In this document: positions 10,248 through 18,848 of the stretch, piece after piece | Layout of the letters: every line of letters begins with the position of its first letter | How positions within the stretch are numbered: the stretch's first letter is position 1 | Assembly (NCBI GenBank): GCA_031430575.1 | Contig: JANPBT010000062.1 | Location: 124,001 to 188,000 of the forward strand | Origin: JANMDS01 sp031430575 | Lineage (GTDB): Bacteria > Pseudomonadota > Gammaproteobacteria > Burkholderiales > Casimicrobiaceae | DNA: 64,000 nt | Direction of reading: 5' to 3' | Notes under the pieces: generated by a model | The model's input: the letters and a program-made list of their open reading frames with translations, nothing else | Databases searched by the model: none | Told to the model about the DNA's origin: nothing | Program-made: the position numbers and the translations under genes

Positions 10248-10568
10248 ATGACCAAATCCGAACTCATTCTCCGCCTTGCTGATCGCCATCGCCAATTGAT
10301 GGTGCGAGATGCCGAGATGGTGGTGCGAATGGTGCTCGATGATATGAGCGAGACGCTGGCCAAAGGCGGGCGCATCGAAATTCGTGGATTTGGAAGCTTT
10401 GCCCTCAATGTGCGCCCCGCGCGCGTAGGCCGCAATCCAAAATCTGGCGAGCAAGTCATGGTGCCGCCCAAAGTGGTGCCCCACTTTAAGCCCGGTAAAG
10501 AGCTGCGCGAGCGCGTGGATTTTCCTGATGTTGCGCGCGATGCTCCGGTGAAAAGCATTGACGCTTAA
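10248..10568 (+). CDS. ihfB: Integration host factor subunit beta
   Basis: DNA-bending HU/IHF family protein of 106 residues that pairs with Ihf[15 protein letters not shown] opens the family fold, [14 protein letters not shown] and the beta-arm RNPKSGEQV follow; the intercalating proline is at about residue 64. The ATG at 10248 gives the family N-terminus; a longer in-frame start would translate through the hairpin region. The tail after KELRERVDF is longer than in E. coli. Lies between rpsA and lapB as in most betaproteobacteria, but no lapA gene is present between ihfB and lapB. Confidence 0.93.
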   Translation: MTKSELILRLADRHRQLMVRDAEMVVRMVLDDMSETLAKGGRIEIRGFGSFALNVRPARVGRNPKSGEQVMVPPKVVPHFKPGKELRERVDFPDVARDAPVKSIDA

Positions 10569-10589
10569 TTGCGCTCAAATTGCCTTAAT

Positions 10590-10603
10590 CTGCGCCGCAG
10601 GTA
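10590..10603 (-). repeat. Dispersed 14-mer repeat, copy 5 (reverse)
   Basis: Exact copy between ihfB and lapB, followed by a short pyrimidine-rich stretch. Confidence 0.95.
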
Positions 10604-10676
10604 TTTTCCGTTTTCTCCCTTTTTTCTCCACTTTTTCGTCGCGTCGTCCGACTGCGTTGTCACGTAAACTTTGCGC

Positions 10677-11882
10677 ATGAGTTTTGAATTTGAAGCATGG
10701 TGGATCCTCATCGGCATCGCACTTTTTGCAGCCGGATGGTTTGCCGCTCGCGTCGACATTAAGCTGCTCGTGAGTGAGTCGCGCTCGCTTCCAGCGTGGT
10801 ATTTCAAGGGGCTAAATCATCTGCTTAACCAGCAGCCTGATAAAGCGATTGAGTCGTTTGTTGAGGTCGTAAAAGAGCGGCCCGACACTTTGGAGCTGCA
10901 ATTTGCGCTCGGCCAGCTCTTTCGAAAGCAAGGCGAGGTCGACCGCGCAACGCGCATCCACCAAGCACTACTAGAGCGCCCTCATCTCAATACCGAGCAC
11001 CGTCAGCGGGCACTTTATGCCCTCGCGCAAGATTTCAACGCTGCAGGTTTGCTAGATCGAGCCGAAGTTTGCTTCAAAGAGCTCGACGGCACGCCGCATG
11101 AAAGCGCAGCACTCGCGTTTTTGATTCGTATTTATGAGATGGAAAAAGACTGGCCGCAGGCCATCGCGACCACGCGTAAATTAGAAATCATCTCCAAGCG
11201 TCCCTTCGCCAAAGAAGTCGCGCAATATTACTGCGAGCTGGCGAGCACGGCGCTTGTAAAAAGAGATATACCTGCGGCGCAGATTCAGCTTGATTTGGCG
11301 CTTTCAGAAAATAAGCGATGCGTACGGGCAAGCGTCTTGGTTGGCGACGCCGCGCTTGCTGCTGGCGATAGCAGCAGCGCAATTGCTGCGTGGGAACGCA
11401 TTGAAACGCAGCATTCCGATGCCCTCGGTCTGGTCGCCGAGCGTCTCGGTAAAGCCTACGCAAGCGCAGGCCGCGTGGAGGAGGGCATCGCGCGCTTGAG
11501 CCACTATCAGCAGGCCTACCCTTCGCAAGATGTCTTGTCTGCGTTGCTCGATCTTGTGCGCGTTCATCGGGGCGACAGCGGCGCTGTCGAGCTATTGCGC
11601 GTCGAATTGCGCCGCCAGCCGACATTAAGCGGATTAGAAAAATTGCTCTCGATACCTGCGGCGCAGATTTCCGCAGTGGGCAGCGCCGGCAGCACCGGTA
11701 GCATCGGCGGCGATGCTGATTTGATGCGCAGCGTTATCCAACACAACACGCGCTCGGCCGGCCTCTATCCGTGCACGCGTTGCGGTTTTCGAGCCCGCAC
11801 CTACTATTGGCAGTGCCCCGGCTGCGTGCAGTGGGAAAGCTTCTCACCGCGACGACAAGAAACATCCGACGTCCACACGTAA
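10677..11882 (+). CDS. lapB: Lipopolysaccharide assembly protein B (YciM-type TPR protein)
   Basis: Inner-membrane regulator of LPS synthesis (acts with FtsH on LpxC in E. coli). 401 residues: N-terminal membrane helix (WWILIGIALFAAGWFAAR), then tetratricopeptide repeats, then a rubredoxin-like four-cysteine motif, CTRC at 366-369 and CPGC at 380-383. Two exact repeat copies read DIPAAQIQ (about residue 200) and SIPAAQIS (about 328); the second sits in a Gly/Ser-rich linker (SAGSTGSIGG) before the zinc/iron motif. ATG at 10677 chosen over an in-frame TTG at 10671. Confidence 0.92.
   Translation: MSFEFEAWWILIGIALFAAGWFAARVDIKLLVSESRSLPAWYFKGLNHLLNQQPDKAIESFVEVVKERPDTLELQFALGQLFRKQGEVDRATRIHQALLERPHLNTEHRQRALYALAQDFNAAGLLDRAEVCFKELDGTPHESAALAFLIRIYEMEKDWPQAIATTRKLEIISKRPFAKEVAQYYCELASTALVKRDIPAAQIQLDLALSENKRCVRASVLVGDAALAAGDSSSAIAAWERIETQHSDALGLVAERLGKAYASAGRVEEGIARLSHYQQAYPSQDVLSALLDLVRVHRGDSGAVELLRVELRRQPTLSGLEKLLSIPAAQISAVGSAGSTGSIGGDADLMRSVIQHNTRSAGLYPCTRCGFRARTYYWQCPGCVQWESFSPRRQETSDVHT
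11269..11282 (+). repeat. Dispersed 14-mer repeat, copy 6 (forward, in lapB)
   Basis: Exact copy, read as DIPAAQI between two TPR helices. Confidence 0.95.
11653..11666 (+). repeat. Dispersed 14-mer repeat, copy 7 (forward, in lapB)
   Basis: Exact copy, read as SIPAAQIS at the start of the linker before the metal-binding motif. Confidence 0.95.
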
Positions 11883-11929
11883 TTTAAGACGTGGACCCAT
11901 TTCAACCCCGAATGATTAAAAGGAAAAAA

Positions 11930-12631
11930 ATGAATTCGTCCATCCCGATTTACGTCGCACTCGATTACCCAACGGTTGCCGAAGCGAGGGCTTTCGTAGC
12001 CCGTGTTTCTCCTAAAACGTGTGCGCTAAAAGTAGGCTCAGAGCTTTTTTTGCAAGGCGGAGCGCCACTGGTGCGCGAATTGATTAGCGTTGGCTTTGAC
12101 GTGTTTCTTGATTTGAAATTTCATGATATTCCAAATACAGTCGCTGCCGCAGCGCGCGAGGCGACGCTTTTAGGCGTACGCATGTTTACAGTACACGCGA
12201 GCGGTGGCGCGCGCATGATTTCTGCGGCAGTCAGCGCCGCCAATGAAGCTGCGGATCAGATCGGCAAGGCTGCCCCGATCATACTCGCTGTCACCGTACT
12301 CACCAGCATGGACGATGCCGAGCTCGGCGCTATCGGCGTCGCGGCAAAAGTTGCGCCGCAGGTATCGATGCTTGCTGCGCTGGCCCTGGGTGCGGGTGCG
12401 ACCGGCTTGGTCTGCTCGGCAATGGAAGCGGCTGCGCTGCGCGCTATGTTTGGCGAAAAACCCGTGCTGGTGACCCCAGGCATTCGTCTTGCGGGCGACG
12501 CGGTCGGCGATCAATCGCGCGTGGTCACGCCGCGCGATGCCATGGCCAACGGCGCGAGCGCCTTGGTGATCGGCCGCTCGATTACGCAGAGCAAAGATCC
12601 CGTCGCGACCTTACAGGCAATTTTCGCCTAG
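11930..12631 (+). CDS. pyrF: Orotidine 5'-phosphate decarboxylase
   Basis: Last step of UMP synthesis. 233 residues starting at the ATG at 11930, which has a good AAGGA site 7 bases upstream. The catalytic Asp-Lys-Asp region is DLKFHDIPNT (about residues 60-69); the phosphate-binding end is VTPGIRLAGD and ALVIGRSITQ. A one-mismatch repeat copy reads VAPQVS in the middle of the barrel. Lies 47 bases after lapB; lapB-pyrF adjacency is widespread in proteobacteria. Confidence 0.95.
   Translation: MNSSIPIYVALDYPTVAEARAFVARVSPKTCALKVGSELFLQGGAPLVRELISVGFDVFLDLKFHDIPNTVAAAAREATLLGVRMFTVHASGGARMISAAVSAANEAADQIGKAAPIILAVTVLTSMDDAELGAIGVAAKVAPQVSMLAALALGAGATGLVCSAMEAAALRAMFGEKPVLVTPGIRLAGDAVGDQSRVVTPRDAMANGASALVIGRSITQSKDPVATLQAIFA
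12351..12364 (-). repeat. Dispersed repeat, near copy (1 mismatch, in pyrF)
   Basis: TTGCGCCGCAGGTA on the plus strand, read VAPQVS in pyrF. It has the same first-base change as the cmk copy. Confidence 0.8.
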
Positions 12632-12684
12632 CGATTTTCAACGTTTCACTTTCCCAATATTTATTCTATTGATCGGGTTTAATC

Positions 12685-13317
12685 ATGACACTTTCTACCT
12701 GGCTCATCTATGTTGCGGCCGTACTCGTTCTGACCATCACACCGGGCCCGAGCGTTTTGATGTGTATGGCAAATTCAGTGCACTTTGGCGCGCGCCGCAC
12801 GCTCTTTGCCGCGCTCGGTAGCATCACCGCTGTCGTTGGCATCATGATTTTGTCGGCGATTGGTTTGGGCACAGTGCTTGCCGCGTCTGAGACGTTGTTT
12901 AGCGCATTGAAGTGGCTTGGCGCGGGGTATTTGGCTTACCTTGGCATTTCCGCATTGCGCTCGAAGCAATCAGCGATTTCCACCGATGGTGCGTTGGCCG
13001 CAGATGCAGGCCGCGCGCGCTTATTTACGCGTGGTTTTTTAGTTGGCGCGAGCAATCCAAAGGCGCTGCTATTTTTTGGGGCGCTCTTTCCACAATTTAT
13101 TGATGCGGCCGCGCCGAAATTACCCCAATTTTTGATTCTTGGCGCAACCTTTGTTGTGTTCGAGCTATTTTGGTTGATGACCTACGCAATCTTTGCAGCG
13201 CGAGCAAAACCGTGGCTGCAAGTGCCTGCGCGCGCGAAGCAATTTAACCGTGCGACGGGTGTGGTTTTCTTAGGTATGGCCGGATTGCTCGCCACCAGCA
13301 AGCGTAACCCAGCTTAG
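12685..13317 (+). CDS. LysE/RhtB family amino-acid exporter
   Basis: Polytopic inner-membrane protein of 210 residues with about six hydrophobic segments. The family signature TPGPSVLMCMANSVHFG is at residues 17-33 and GASNPKALLFFGALFPQF lies in the second half. Family members export amino acids such as lysine, homoserine or threonine; the substrate cannot be read from sequence. It lies 53 bases after pyrF on the same strand and is followed by a strong inverted-repeat terminator shared with the convergent prlC. Confidence 0.88.
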   Translation: MTLSTWLIYVAAVLVLTITPGPSVLMCMANSVHFGARRTLFAALGSITAVVGIMILSAIGLGTVLAASETLFSALKWLGAGYLAYLGISALRSKQSAISTDGALAADAGRARLFTRGFLVGASNPKALLFFGALFPQFIDAAAPKLPQFLILGATFVVFELFWLMTYAIFAARAKPWLQVPARAKQFNRATGVVFLGMAGLLATSKRNPA

Positions 13318-13483
13318 CCTACCTAAAAATACCATTTTATTATTGCAACACTGAAACGGCATTTTTAGTGATGGTGGAAAAGATTACCGTCAGATTACCG
13401 TCTGGATAAAAATTTCCAACGGCGCAGTTTCTTGCCGCCCCGCCGAAGCAATACGTTGCGAGAAATGCGCGTATTGCGTGCAA

Positions 13484-13497
13484 TACCTGCGGCGCAG
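13484..13497 (+). repeat. Dispersed 14-mer repeat, copy 8 (forward)
   Basis: Exact copy, left arm of the 13483-13534 hairpin. Confidence 0.95.
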
Positions 13498-13519
13498 ATT
13501 TGGCCAAAAATGCCGAAAT

Positions 13520-13533
13520 CTGCGCCGCAGGTA
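13520..13533 (-). repeat. Dispersed 14-mer repeat, copy 9 (reverse)
   Basis: Exact copy, right arm of the 13483-13534 hairpin. Confidence 0.95.
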
Positions 13534-13548
13534 TAGACATCACGCGGG

Positions 13549-15588
13549 TTAGATCAAGCCTTTTTTGCGTAGCATCGGCGTAACCGTTGCGTCCCGCCCA
13601 CGAAATGCGCGGTAGGTTTCCATGGGGGCCACGGTGTTGCCTGCGGCGTAAATATGGGAGTGAAGTTTTTGACCTAACACGGGTGAAAATACATCACCCG
13701 CTTCCTCAAAGGCCTCAAAGGCATCGGCATCAAGCACTTCCGCCCACAAATAGACGTAGTAACGGCTCGCGTAGTCTTGGCTCGAAAAGAGATGCCCGAA
13801 ATGGGCGAGCTCGTGGCGCGGCTTCATGTGCGCGGGCATCGCGATTTCGTCGAGCACTTTCTTTTCTGCCGCTGCGGCATCGAAGCCTGCATAGTGCGCT
13901 AATGCGTGCACGGCTTGATCGACGAGCACGCTGGCAGTCGATTCCACCGCTTCCAAGCCTTGGTTTACAACATTTGCTTTTTTCAGCTTCTCGATAAGCG
14001 TATCGGGAATTGATTCGCCGGTTACGTGGTGGCGGGCGTGCATCCGCAATACCTGCGGCGCTGTGGCCCAATGTTCGAAAAGCTGTGAGGGCAGCTCGAC
14101 AAAATCTTGCAATACATTGGTGCCACTTAAGCGCTCGTAGTCGGAATTAGCGAGAAGCCCGTGTAGCCCGTGACCAAACTCATGAAACATAGTGCGCACG
14201 TCGTCAAACCCCATGAGCGTGGGTTGGCCCGCCGGGGGTTTCGGGAAATTATTGGTGTTCACCACAATCGGCACTGCGCCACCATGATGGCGGGTCTGCT
14301 CACGGAAATAACTCATCCAGGCGCCGCTGCGCTTGCTCGGGCGGGCATAGTTGTCGGTCAAGAAAATACCAACGAGCATGCCGCTTGCGATATTGCGAAC
14401 AGCGTAGCGGGTCACGTCTTGATGATAAAGCGGTATCGCAGGCAGTTTCTCAAAGCCAATACCAAATAACTTGCCTGCGCAATCAAACATCGCCTCGGTC
14501 ATCTTATCGAGCGCGAAATAAGGCTTGACCTCATCGTCATCAATCGCAAATTTTTGTTGCCGCATTTTCTCGGCGTAATAGCGCCAATCGTGCACCTCAA
14601 TTTCATCAATACCGTCTTTTTTGGCGATGGGTGCGATCTGCGCATATTCCGCCGTCGCGCGCGCTTTTGCGGCAGGCCAAATATGATCCATCAGCCCGCG
14701 CACCCCGGCGGGTGTACCGGCCATGGTGTCTGAGGTGTTGTAGTCTGCAAATGTTGCATGTCCCATGATCGCCGCCTGCTCTTGGCGCAGCTGCAAAATC
14801 TCGGTGATGATCGCAGGCGTTGCGGCCTCGGCGTTCATCGTGCCACGCGCACGGAAGGCTGCAAGCATTGATTTGCGTAATGCCCGATCCTCGGCGAAGG
14901 CGAGTACCGCTTCAACAACCGAGCGTGAGCAATTAAAAGCATACGACGCATCAAGCTTACGTGATTGCGCGGTCTCGTGCCCGGTATCGCGCAGCCATTG
15001 CGGCAAGCCGCGTAAGCGTGATTCGTCGGCGATGGGCAACACAAATGATGCTTCATCGTTGAGCACACGTTGGGAAAATGTGGTTTGTAAGGTCGCCAGT
15101 GTTTGCACGATCTGCCCAAAGCGGGCGCGCTTTTCGCCGTCAAGTTTTGCGCCAGCAAGCACAAAATCGAGATGAATCCGCTCTAGCAAACGCAGTTGGA
15201 TCGGCGATAAATTCAATAAACTGCGCCTCAGGTATAGGCTGTCGATACGTAAAAAAAGCGCGGCGTGTAAATAGATCGCACTACGATGACCCGCAAGCCT
15301 GGGCGACATCGCTTGCTCAACGCGCTGCAACTCAGGTGACGTCTCTGAGCTGCACAAATTGGAAAAACAATTGTCAATCCGTTTGAGCAGTCGGCCTGTG
15401 GCATCGTAAGCCACAAGCGTATTTTCAAACGTCGCGTCAGTCGTGTTGTTAGCGATCGCATCGAGCTCGGCGTTGTGCTCGGCAAAGGCATGGGCGAACG
15501 CAGGCTCAAAGTGCCTGGGTTGGATTTGATCAAACGGCGGTAGGCCGTCGTGGTGCAGCCAGTCGGAAAGCAGCGGGTTGGTGCTCAT
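13549..15588 (-). CDS. prlC: Oligopeptidase A (M3 metallopeptidase)
   Basis: Cytoplasmic zinc peptidase of 679 residues that degrades oligopeptides, including cleaved signal peptides. The zinc motif HEFGHGLHG lies at about residue 468, with the downstream glutamate in the FVELPSQLFEHW helix; the C-terminal YYVYLWAEVLDADAF is typical. Degenerate repeat copies at 14050-14063 (TAPQVLR) and 15221-15234 (YLRRSLL) are embedded, and a weaker one lies near 13636. Convergent with the LysE-family gene across the repeat-pair terminator. Confidence 0.95.
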   Translation of the reverse strand: MSTNPLLSDWLHHDGLPPFDQIQPRHFEPAFAHAFAEHNAELDAIANNTTDATFENTLVAYDATGRLLKRIDNCFSNLCSSETSPELQRVEQAMSPRLAGHRSAIYLHAALFLRIDSLYLRRSLLNLSPIQLRLLERIHLDFVLAGAKLDGEKRARFGQIVQTLATLQTTFSQRVLNDEASFVLPIADESRLRGLPQWLRDTGHETAQSRKLDASYAFNCSRSVVEAVLAFAEDRALRKSMLAAFRARGTMNAEAATPAIITEILQLRQEQAAIMGHATFADYNTSDTMAGTPAGVRGLMDHIWPAAKARATAEYAQIAPIAKKDGIDEIEVHDWRYYAEKMRQQKFAIDDDEVKPYFALDKMTEAMFDCAGKLFGIGFEKLPAIPLYHQDVTRYAVRNIASGMLVGIFLTDNYARPSKRSGAWMSYFREQTRHHGGAVPIVVNTNNFPKPPAGQPTLMGFDDVRTMFHEFGHGLHGLLANSDYERLSGTNVLQDFVELPSQLFEHWATAPQVLRMHARHHVTGESIPDTLIEKLKKANVVNQGLEAVESTASVLVDQAVHALAHYAGFDAAAAEKKVLDEIAMPAHMKPRHELAHFGHLFSSQDYASRYYVYLWAEVLDADAFEAFEEAGDVFSPVLGQKLHSHIYAAGNTVAPMETYRAFRGRDATVTPMLRKKGLI
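14050..14063 (+). repeat. Dispersed repeat, near copy (1 mismatch, in prlC)
   Basis: TACCTGCGGCGCTG, one change near the end, read TAPQVLR on the minus strand. Confidence 0.75.
15221..15234 (-). repeat. Dispersed repeat, near copy (1 mismatch, in prlC)
   Basis: CTGCGCCTCAGGTA on the plus strand, one change, read YLRRSLL in prlC. Confidence 0.75.
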
Positions 15589-15764
15589 CGGTATTCTCTA
15601 TTTTTTGCCCGGATCGGGCAGCTTCGCACTGTACCGCAATCGCGGGAATTTTTAAATCGTCTAAATGGGGGATAGGCAGAATTGCGCTGACTTTTTTACC
15701 CAAACAGAATACACTTCCGCCACAGACATAAATTACTCAATCGCGCCGCAACTACGCGGACACC

Positions 15765-16331
15765 ATGTTTAACCTACCAAATTTACTGACTTGGCTGCGT
15801 ATCGCCGCGATCCCGCTGATCGTAGGTGTGCATTATTTGCCCGATGCAACGCTTTCTCCTTCCGGAAAAAATTGGGTGGGTGCGATCATTTTTGTTGCCG
15901 CTGCGCTTACCGATTGGCTTGATGGCTACCTCGCCCGTAAGCTCGGGCAGACGTCTAACTTTGGGGCGTTTCTAGATCCGGTCGCCGATAAACTGATGGT
16001 GTCTGCTGCGCTTATCGTTCTCGTTCAAATGGGGCGCGCCGATGCGATTTTGGCCTTTATCATTATCGGGCGTGAAATCACAATTTCAGCGTTGCGCGAG
16101 TGGATGGCGCAGGCGGGCAAGAGTAAGAGCGTCGCCGTTTCGACGATTGGAAAATTCAAAACCGCTGCCCAGATGATCGCAGTCGTCGCGCTGCTTTTGT
16201 GGGAGCCGTTGCTTCCGGGCGTTTCCACACCACTGGTGGGTCAAATCGCGCTTATCGTCGCAGCGGTGCTCACCTTATGGTCGATGTTTTACTATTTGCG
16301 TCGCGCTTTTGAGGAATTGCGCCGCAAGTAA
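15765..16331 (+). CDS. pgsA: CDP-diacylglycerol-glycerol-3-phosphate 3-phosphatidyltransferase
   Basis: Integral membrane enzyme making phosphatidylglycerol phosphate. 188 residues. The CDP-alcohol phosphotransferase motif DGYLARKLGQTSNFGAFLDP, continuing to the last aspartate in VADK, lies at about residues 49-72. About four to five further hydrophobic segments follow. Its last codons (EELRRK) contain a two-mismatch version of the repeat at 16317-16330 running into the stop codon. Confidence 0.94.
   Translation: MFNLPNLLTWLRIAAIPLIVGVHYLPDATLSPSGKNWVGAIIFVAAALTDWLDGYLARKLGQTSNFGAFLDPVADKLMVSAALIVLVQMGRADAILAFIIIGREITISALREWMAQAGKSKSVAVSTIGKFKTAAQMIAVVALLLWEPLLPGVSTPLVGQIALIVAAVLTLWSMFYYLRRAFEELRRK
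16317..16330 (-). repeat. Dispersed repeat, degenerate copy (2 mismatches, end of pgsA)
   Basis: TTGCGCCGCAAGTA on the plus strand; it contributes the final ELRRK of PgsA and two bases of its stop codon. Confidence 0.5.
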
Positions 16332-16352
16332 GCATTTGCCAAATGGCAAAAA

Positions 16353-16997
16353 TCAGCGCTGATCATATTGCAAAGCCCGCAGATCAATGCGTTGCCCAAA
16401 ATCAGCGTCGCTGACCGACACTTCCAAATCTTGAATGAGGCCGTCGGCAATATCGTAGACCCAACCATGAATCGTGAGCTCCTGCCTGCGCGCCCAAGCA
16501 TCTCCTACGATCGTGGTTTCAGCCACGTGGCGCACTTGCTCCATCACGTTGAGCTCGCAAAGCCTGCGCACATCTTCAATCTGCGCCGCAGGTATGCGGG
16601 CAAGATAGCGCCCGTGTTTATCGGCGACATCTTGCACGTGCCGAAGCCAATTGTCAATGAGCCCAAACCGCTCTTTGCGATAAGCGGCCGCAACGCCGCC
16701 GCAGCCGTAGTGCCCGCAAACGATCACGTGCCGCACTTTCAGCACGTCTACCGCATATTGCAAGACCGATAAGCAATTTAAATCGGTATGCACGACCACG
16801 TTTGCGACATTACGATGCACAAAGACATCGCCCGGTGGCAGACCCACAATTTGATTTGCTGGCACGCGGCTATCGGAGCAACCAATCCACAAATATTGGG
16901 GTGACTGTTGATTTTTAAGGGAGTCAAAAAAGCCGGGCTGTTCGCGCTGAATGCGCGCCGCCCATTCACGGTTGTTGCGTAAAAGTTCTTGAGTCAT
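16353..16997 (-). CDS. can: Beta-class carbonic anhydrase
   Basis: Interconverts CO2 and bicarbonate. 214 residues with zinc ligands C40 and D42 in CSDSRVP, H96 and C99 in HYGCGG, the standard beta-class set. Near residue 135 an exact repeat copy reads ARIPAAQIEDVRR directly before the conserved LCELNVMEQV helix, replacing a variable stretch of the family. Lies 9 bases downstream of the acyl-CoA synthetase gene on the same strand, so the two are probably cotranscribed. Confidence 0.95.
   Translation of the reverse strand: MTQELLRNNREWAARIQREQPGFFDSLKNQQSPQYLWIGCSDSRVPANQIVGLPPGDVFVHRNVANVVVHTDLNCLSVLQYAVDVLKVRHVIVCGHYGCGGVAAAYRKERFGLIDNWLRHVQDVADKHGRYLARIPAAQIEDVRRLCELNVMEQVRHVAETTIVGDAWARRQELTIHGWVYDIADGLIQDLEVSVSDADFGQRIDLRALQYDQR
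16581..16594 (-). repeat. Dispersed 14-mer repeat, copy 10 (reverse, in can)
   Basis: Exact copy, read RIPAAQIE in carbonic anhydrase. Confidence 0.95.
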
Positions 16998-17006
16998 CCT
17001 TGGAGT

Positions 17007-18647
17007 TTAGACTGCTCCGCTCATTTCACGATCCCGCAAAATCTTACGCTGCACTTTCCCTGTTGTTGTCATGGGGAGGGACTCTACAAACTCAAATTCT
17101 TTTGGATACTCGTACGGTGCGAGTTTGTCCCGCACGTGCGCTTTCAAATCATCGATTAATTGCGCTCCTGGGTTGAAACCAGGCTGCAATACGATGAAGG
17201 CTTTAATGATGGATCCACGCTCGGCATCGGGCTTGCCAATGACAGCAGCGTTGGCCACGGCCGGGTGCTTGACCAAGCAGTTTTCAACCTCGGCTGGGCC
17301 GATGCGATAGCCAGCGCTTTTGATGACATCGTCCGCGCGTCCTTCATACCAAAGATCGCCATCGGCGTCCGTGCGCGCCATATCGCCGGTGCGACACCAA
17401 TCGCCAGCATATTTTTCAGCGGTTGCCTTCGGATTGTTCCAGTAATTTAAGAAAAATACCGGGTCTTCCTCGCCGTGTTCATTGCGGCGATGCAGTGCGA
17501 CATCGCCCGTTTCGCCCCCCAACAATTCGTTGCCCTCGGCATCAATGATGCCGACGCGATGCCCCGGGTAGCCACGCCCCATTGCCCCCGGCTTCGCAGG
17601 CCATGCGGCAACGCAATTGCCGACGATATAGTTGAGCTCGGTTTGACCGAACATTTCGTTGAGCGGGCAGCCCAGCGCATCCCGCGTCCACGCGAAAACC
17701 GTCTCGCCGACCGCTTCTCCCGCGCTCATGATCGAGCGCAGTTGCAAATTAAATTGCGTGCGCGGTTGCGGCAGCGCTTTCATCATTGCTTTCAATGCCG
17801 TGGGGAACAAAAAAGTATTGCGTACCCGATATTTCTCCATTAGGGCAAACGCACGATGGGGGTCAAAGCGCCCCTGATAACCCACAATCGGCACACCGAA
17901 ATACAAGCAGGGCAGTAGTGCATCCATGAGCCCGCCAGTCCACGCCCAATCCGCGGGCGACCAGAAGCGATCATCTGGTTGCGGAAACAGATTGTGGGAG
18001 TAAACCATTCCACTCAAGTTGCCAATGAGCGCACGGTGTGGAAGCAGCGCGCCTTTGGGCGGGCCGGTCGTGCCGCTGGTGTAAATGATGAGTGCGGGAT
18101 CGTGCGCGCTGGTGATGGTGGATACCTGCGGCGCAGATGGGGCACTTTTAAGGGCATTTTCGAATGGCTCGCCCCGTACGCCGATGCCTAAGACGGTTTT
18201 GAGCAGCGGCAGCGGAGTGGTAATTGCCTCTAAATTTGTGATCGAAACATCATCACCGATGAACGCGACGACTTCAGCATTTCTTAATCGATACTCGAGC
18301 GCGTCGGGGCCAAAAAGCACGGTGAGCGGCACGGCAATGGCACCCATCCGGTAGAGGGCAATATGGGTGATTGCTGTTTCGATGCGCTGGGGTAACGCAA
18401 TGGCAACCTTATCGCCAGAGCCGACGCCCCGCGCGCCAAGTGCGGCGGAAAGGGCGCATGCTTGGGCATCGAGTTGCGCATAGGTGATCGTCGCATCATC
18501 GCCTACATCGTTTTCCCAATAAATGGCAATCTTATCGCGCATTGCGGGCTCGCCAGCGTGGCGGGTACACACCGCATCGCCGATGTTGAAATTTGCCGGC
18601 ACGCTCCATCGCCAGTCGGCGCGATGGGTTTCATATGGGTCGCTCAT
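17007..18647 (-). CDS. AMP-dependent acyl-CoA synthetase (AcsM/medium-chain-like)
   Basis: ATP-dependent ligase of 546 residues that activates a carboxylic acid to its CoA thioester. Motifs in order: YTSGTTGPPKGALLPH (about 188-203), NEMFGQTELN, WCRTGDMA, GRADDVIKSAGYRIGPAEVE, and the C-terminal catalytic lysine in TTTGKVQRKIL. Overall layout fits the AcsM-like branch rather than acetyl-CoA synthetase proper, but the acid used is not evident. An exact repeat copy reads SAPQVST in a loop before the P-loop motif. Probably cotranscribed with can. Confidence 0.88.
   Translation of the reverse strand: MSDPYETHRADWRWSVPANFNIGDAVCTRHAGEPAMRDKIAIYWENDVGDDATITYAQLDAQACALSAALGARGVGSGDKVAIALPQRIETAITHIALYRMGAIAVPLTVLFGPDALEYRLRNAEVVAFIGDDVSITNLEAITTPLPLLKTVLGIGVRGEPFENALKSAPSAPQVSTITSAHDPALIIYTSGTTGPPKGALLPHRALIGNLSGMVYSHNLFPQPDDRFWSPADWAWTGGLMDALLPCLYFGVPIVGYQGRFDPHRAFALMEKYRVRNTFLFPTALKAMMKALPQPRTQFNLQLRSIMSAGEAVGETVFAWTRDALGCPLNEMFGQTELNYIVGNCVAAWPAKPGAMGRGYPGHRVGIIDAEGNELLGGETGDVALHRRNEHGEEDPVFFLNYWNNPKATAEKYAGDWCRTGDMARTDADGDLWYEGRADDVIKSAGYRIGPAEVENCLVKHPAVANAAVIGKPDAERGSIIKAFIVLQPGFNPGAQLIDDLKAHVRDKLAPYEYPKEFEFVESLPMTTTGKVQRKILRDREMSGAV
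18123..18136 (+). repeat. Dispersed 14-mer repeat, copy 11 (forward, in acyl-CoA synthetase)
   Basis: Exact copy, read SAPQVST on the minus strand. Confidence 0.95.
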
Positions 18648-18715
18648 CTTGCAACTTTAACGGATGTTCGCGCCTCGCGCGTACCGCAATGCAAGTTTTG
18701 CGCTAAGATTGCGCC

Positions 18716-18835
18716 ATGGCTTTGAAAGTTCGCATTCTCATCTGGCTCGCCACCGCGCTCGCCCTCGCGGGGACATTTGCCGCCTATACCCAGTGGGATC
18801 TCTTGACCAATTGGGTGAATGCAAAGCTCTGCTAA
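18716..18835 (+). CDS. Small membrane protein, 39 residues (hypothetical)
   Basis: A short frame starting MALKVRILIWLATALALA, with a single hydrophobic segment at about residues 6-22 and a short polar tail ending KLC. It lies divergent from the acyl-CoA synthetase gene and convergent with hslR. A TAAGAT -10-like box sits about 10 bases upstream. I recognise no family. The clean positive-inside topology makes it more plausible than a random frame, but there is no other proof. Confidence 0.35.
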   Translation: MALKVRILIWLATALALAGTFAAYTQWDLLTNWVNAKLC

Positions 18836-18848
18836 GCCGGTCGGCGCG

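Larger units (their letters stand above)
13483..13534. terminator. Bidirectional terminator formed by an inverted repeat pair
   Basis: A forward copy (13484-13497) and a reverse copy (13520-13533) give perfect 19-base arms, ATACCTGCGGCGCAGATTT at 13483-13501 and its complement at 13516-13534, with a 14-base loop. It lies between the convergent LysE-family gene and prlC, exactly where a shared terminator is needed. Inverted DUS pairs in Neisseria play this role; here it is inferred from structure and position. Confidence 0.75.
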
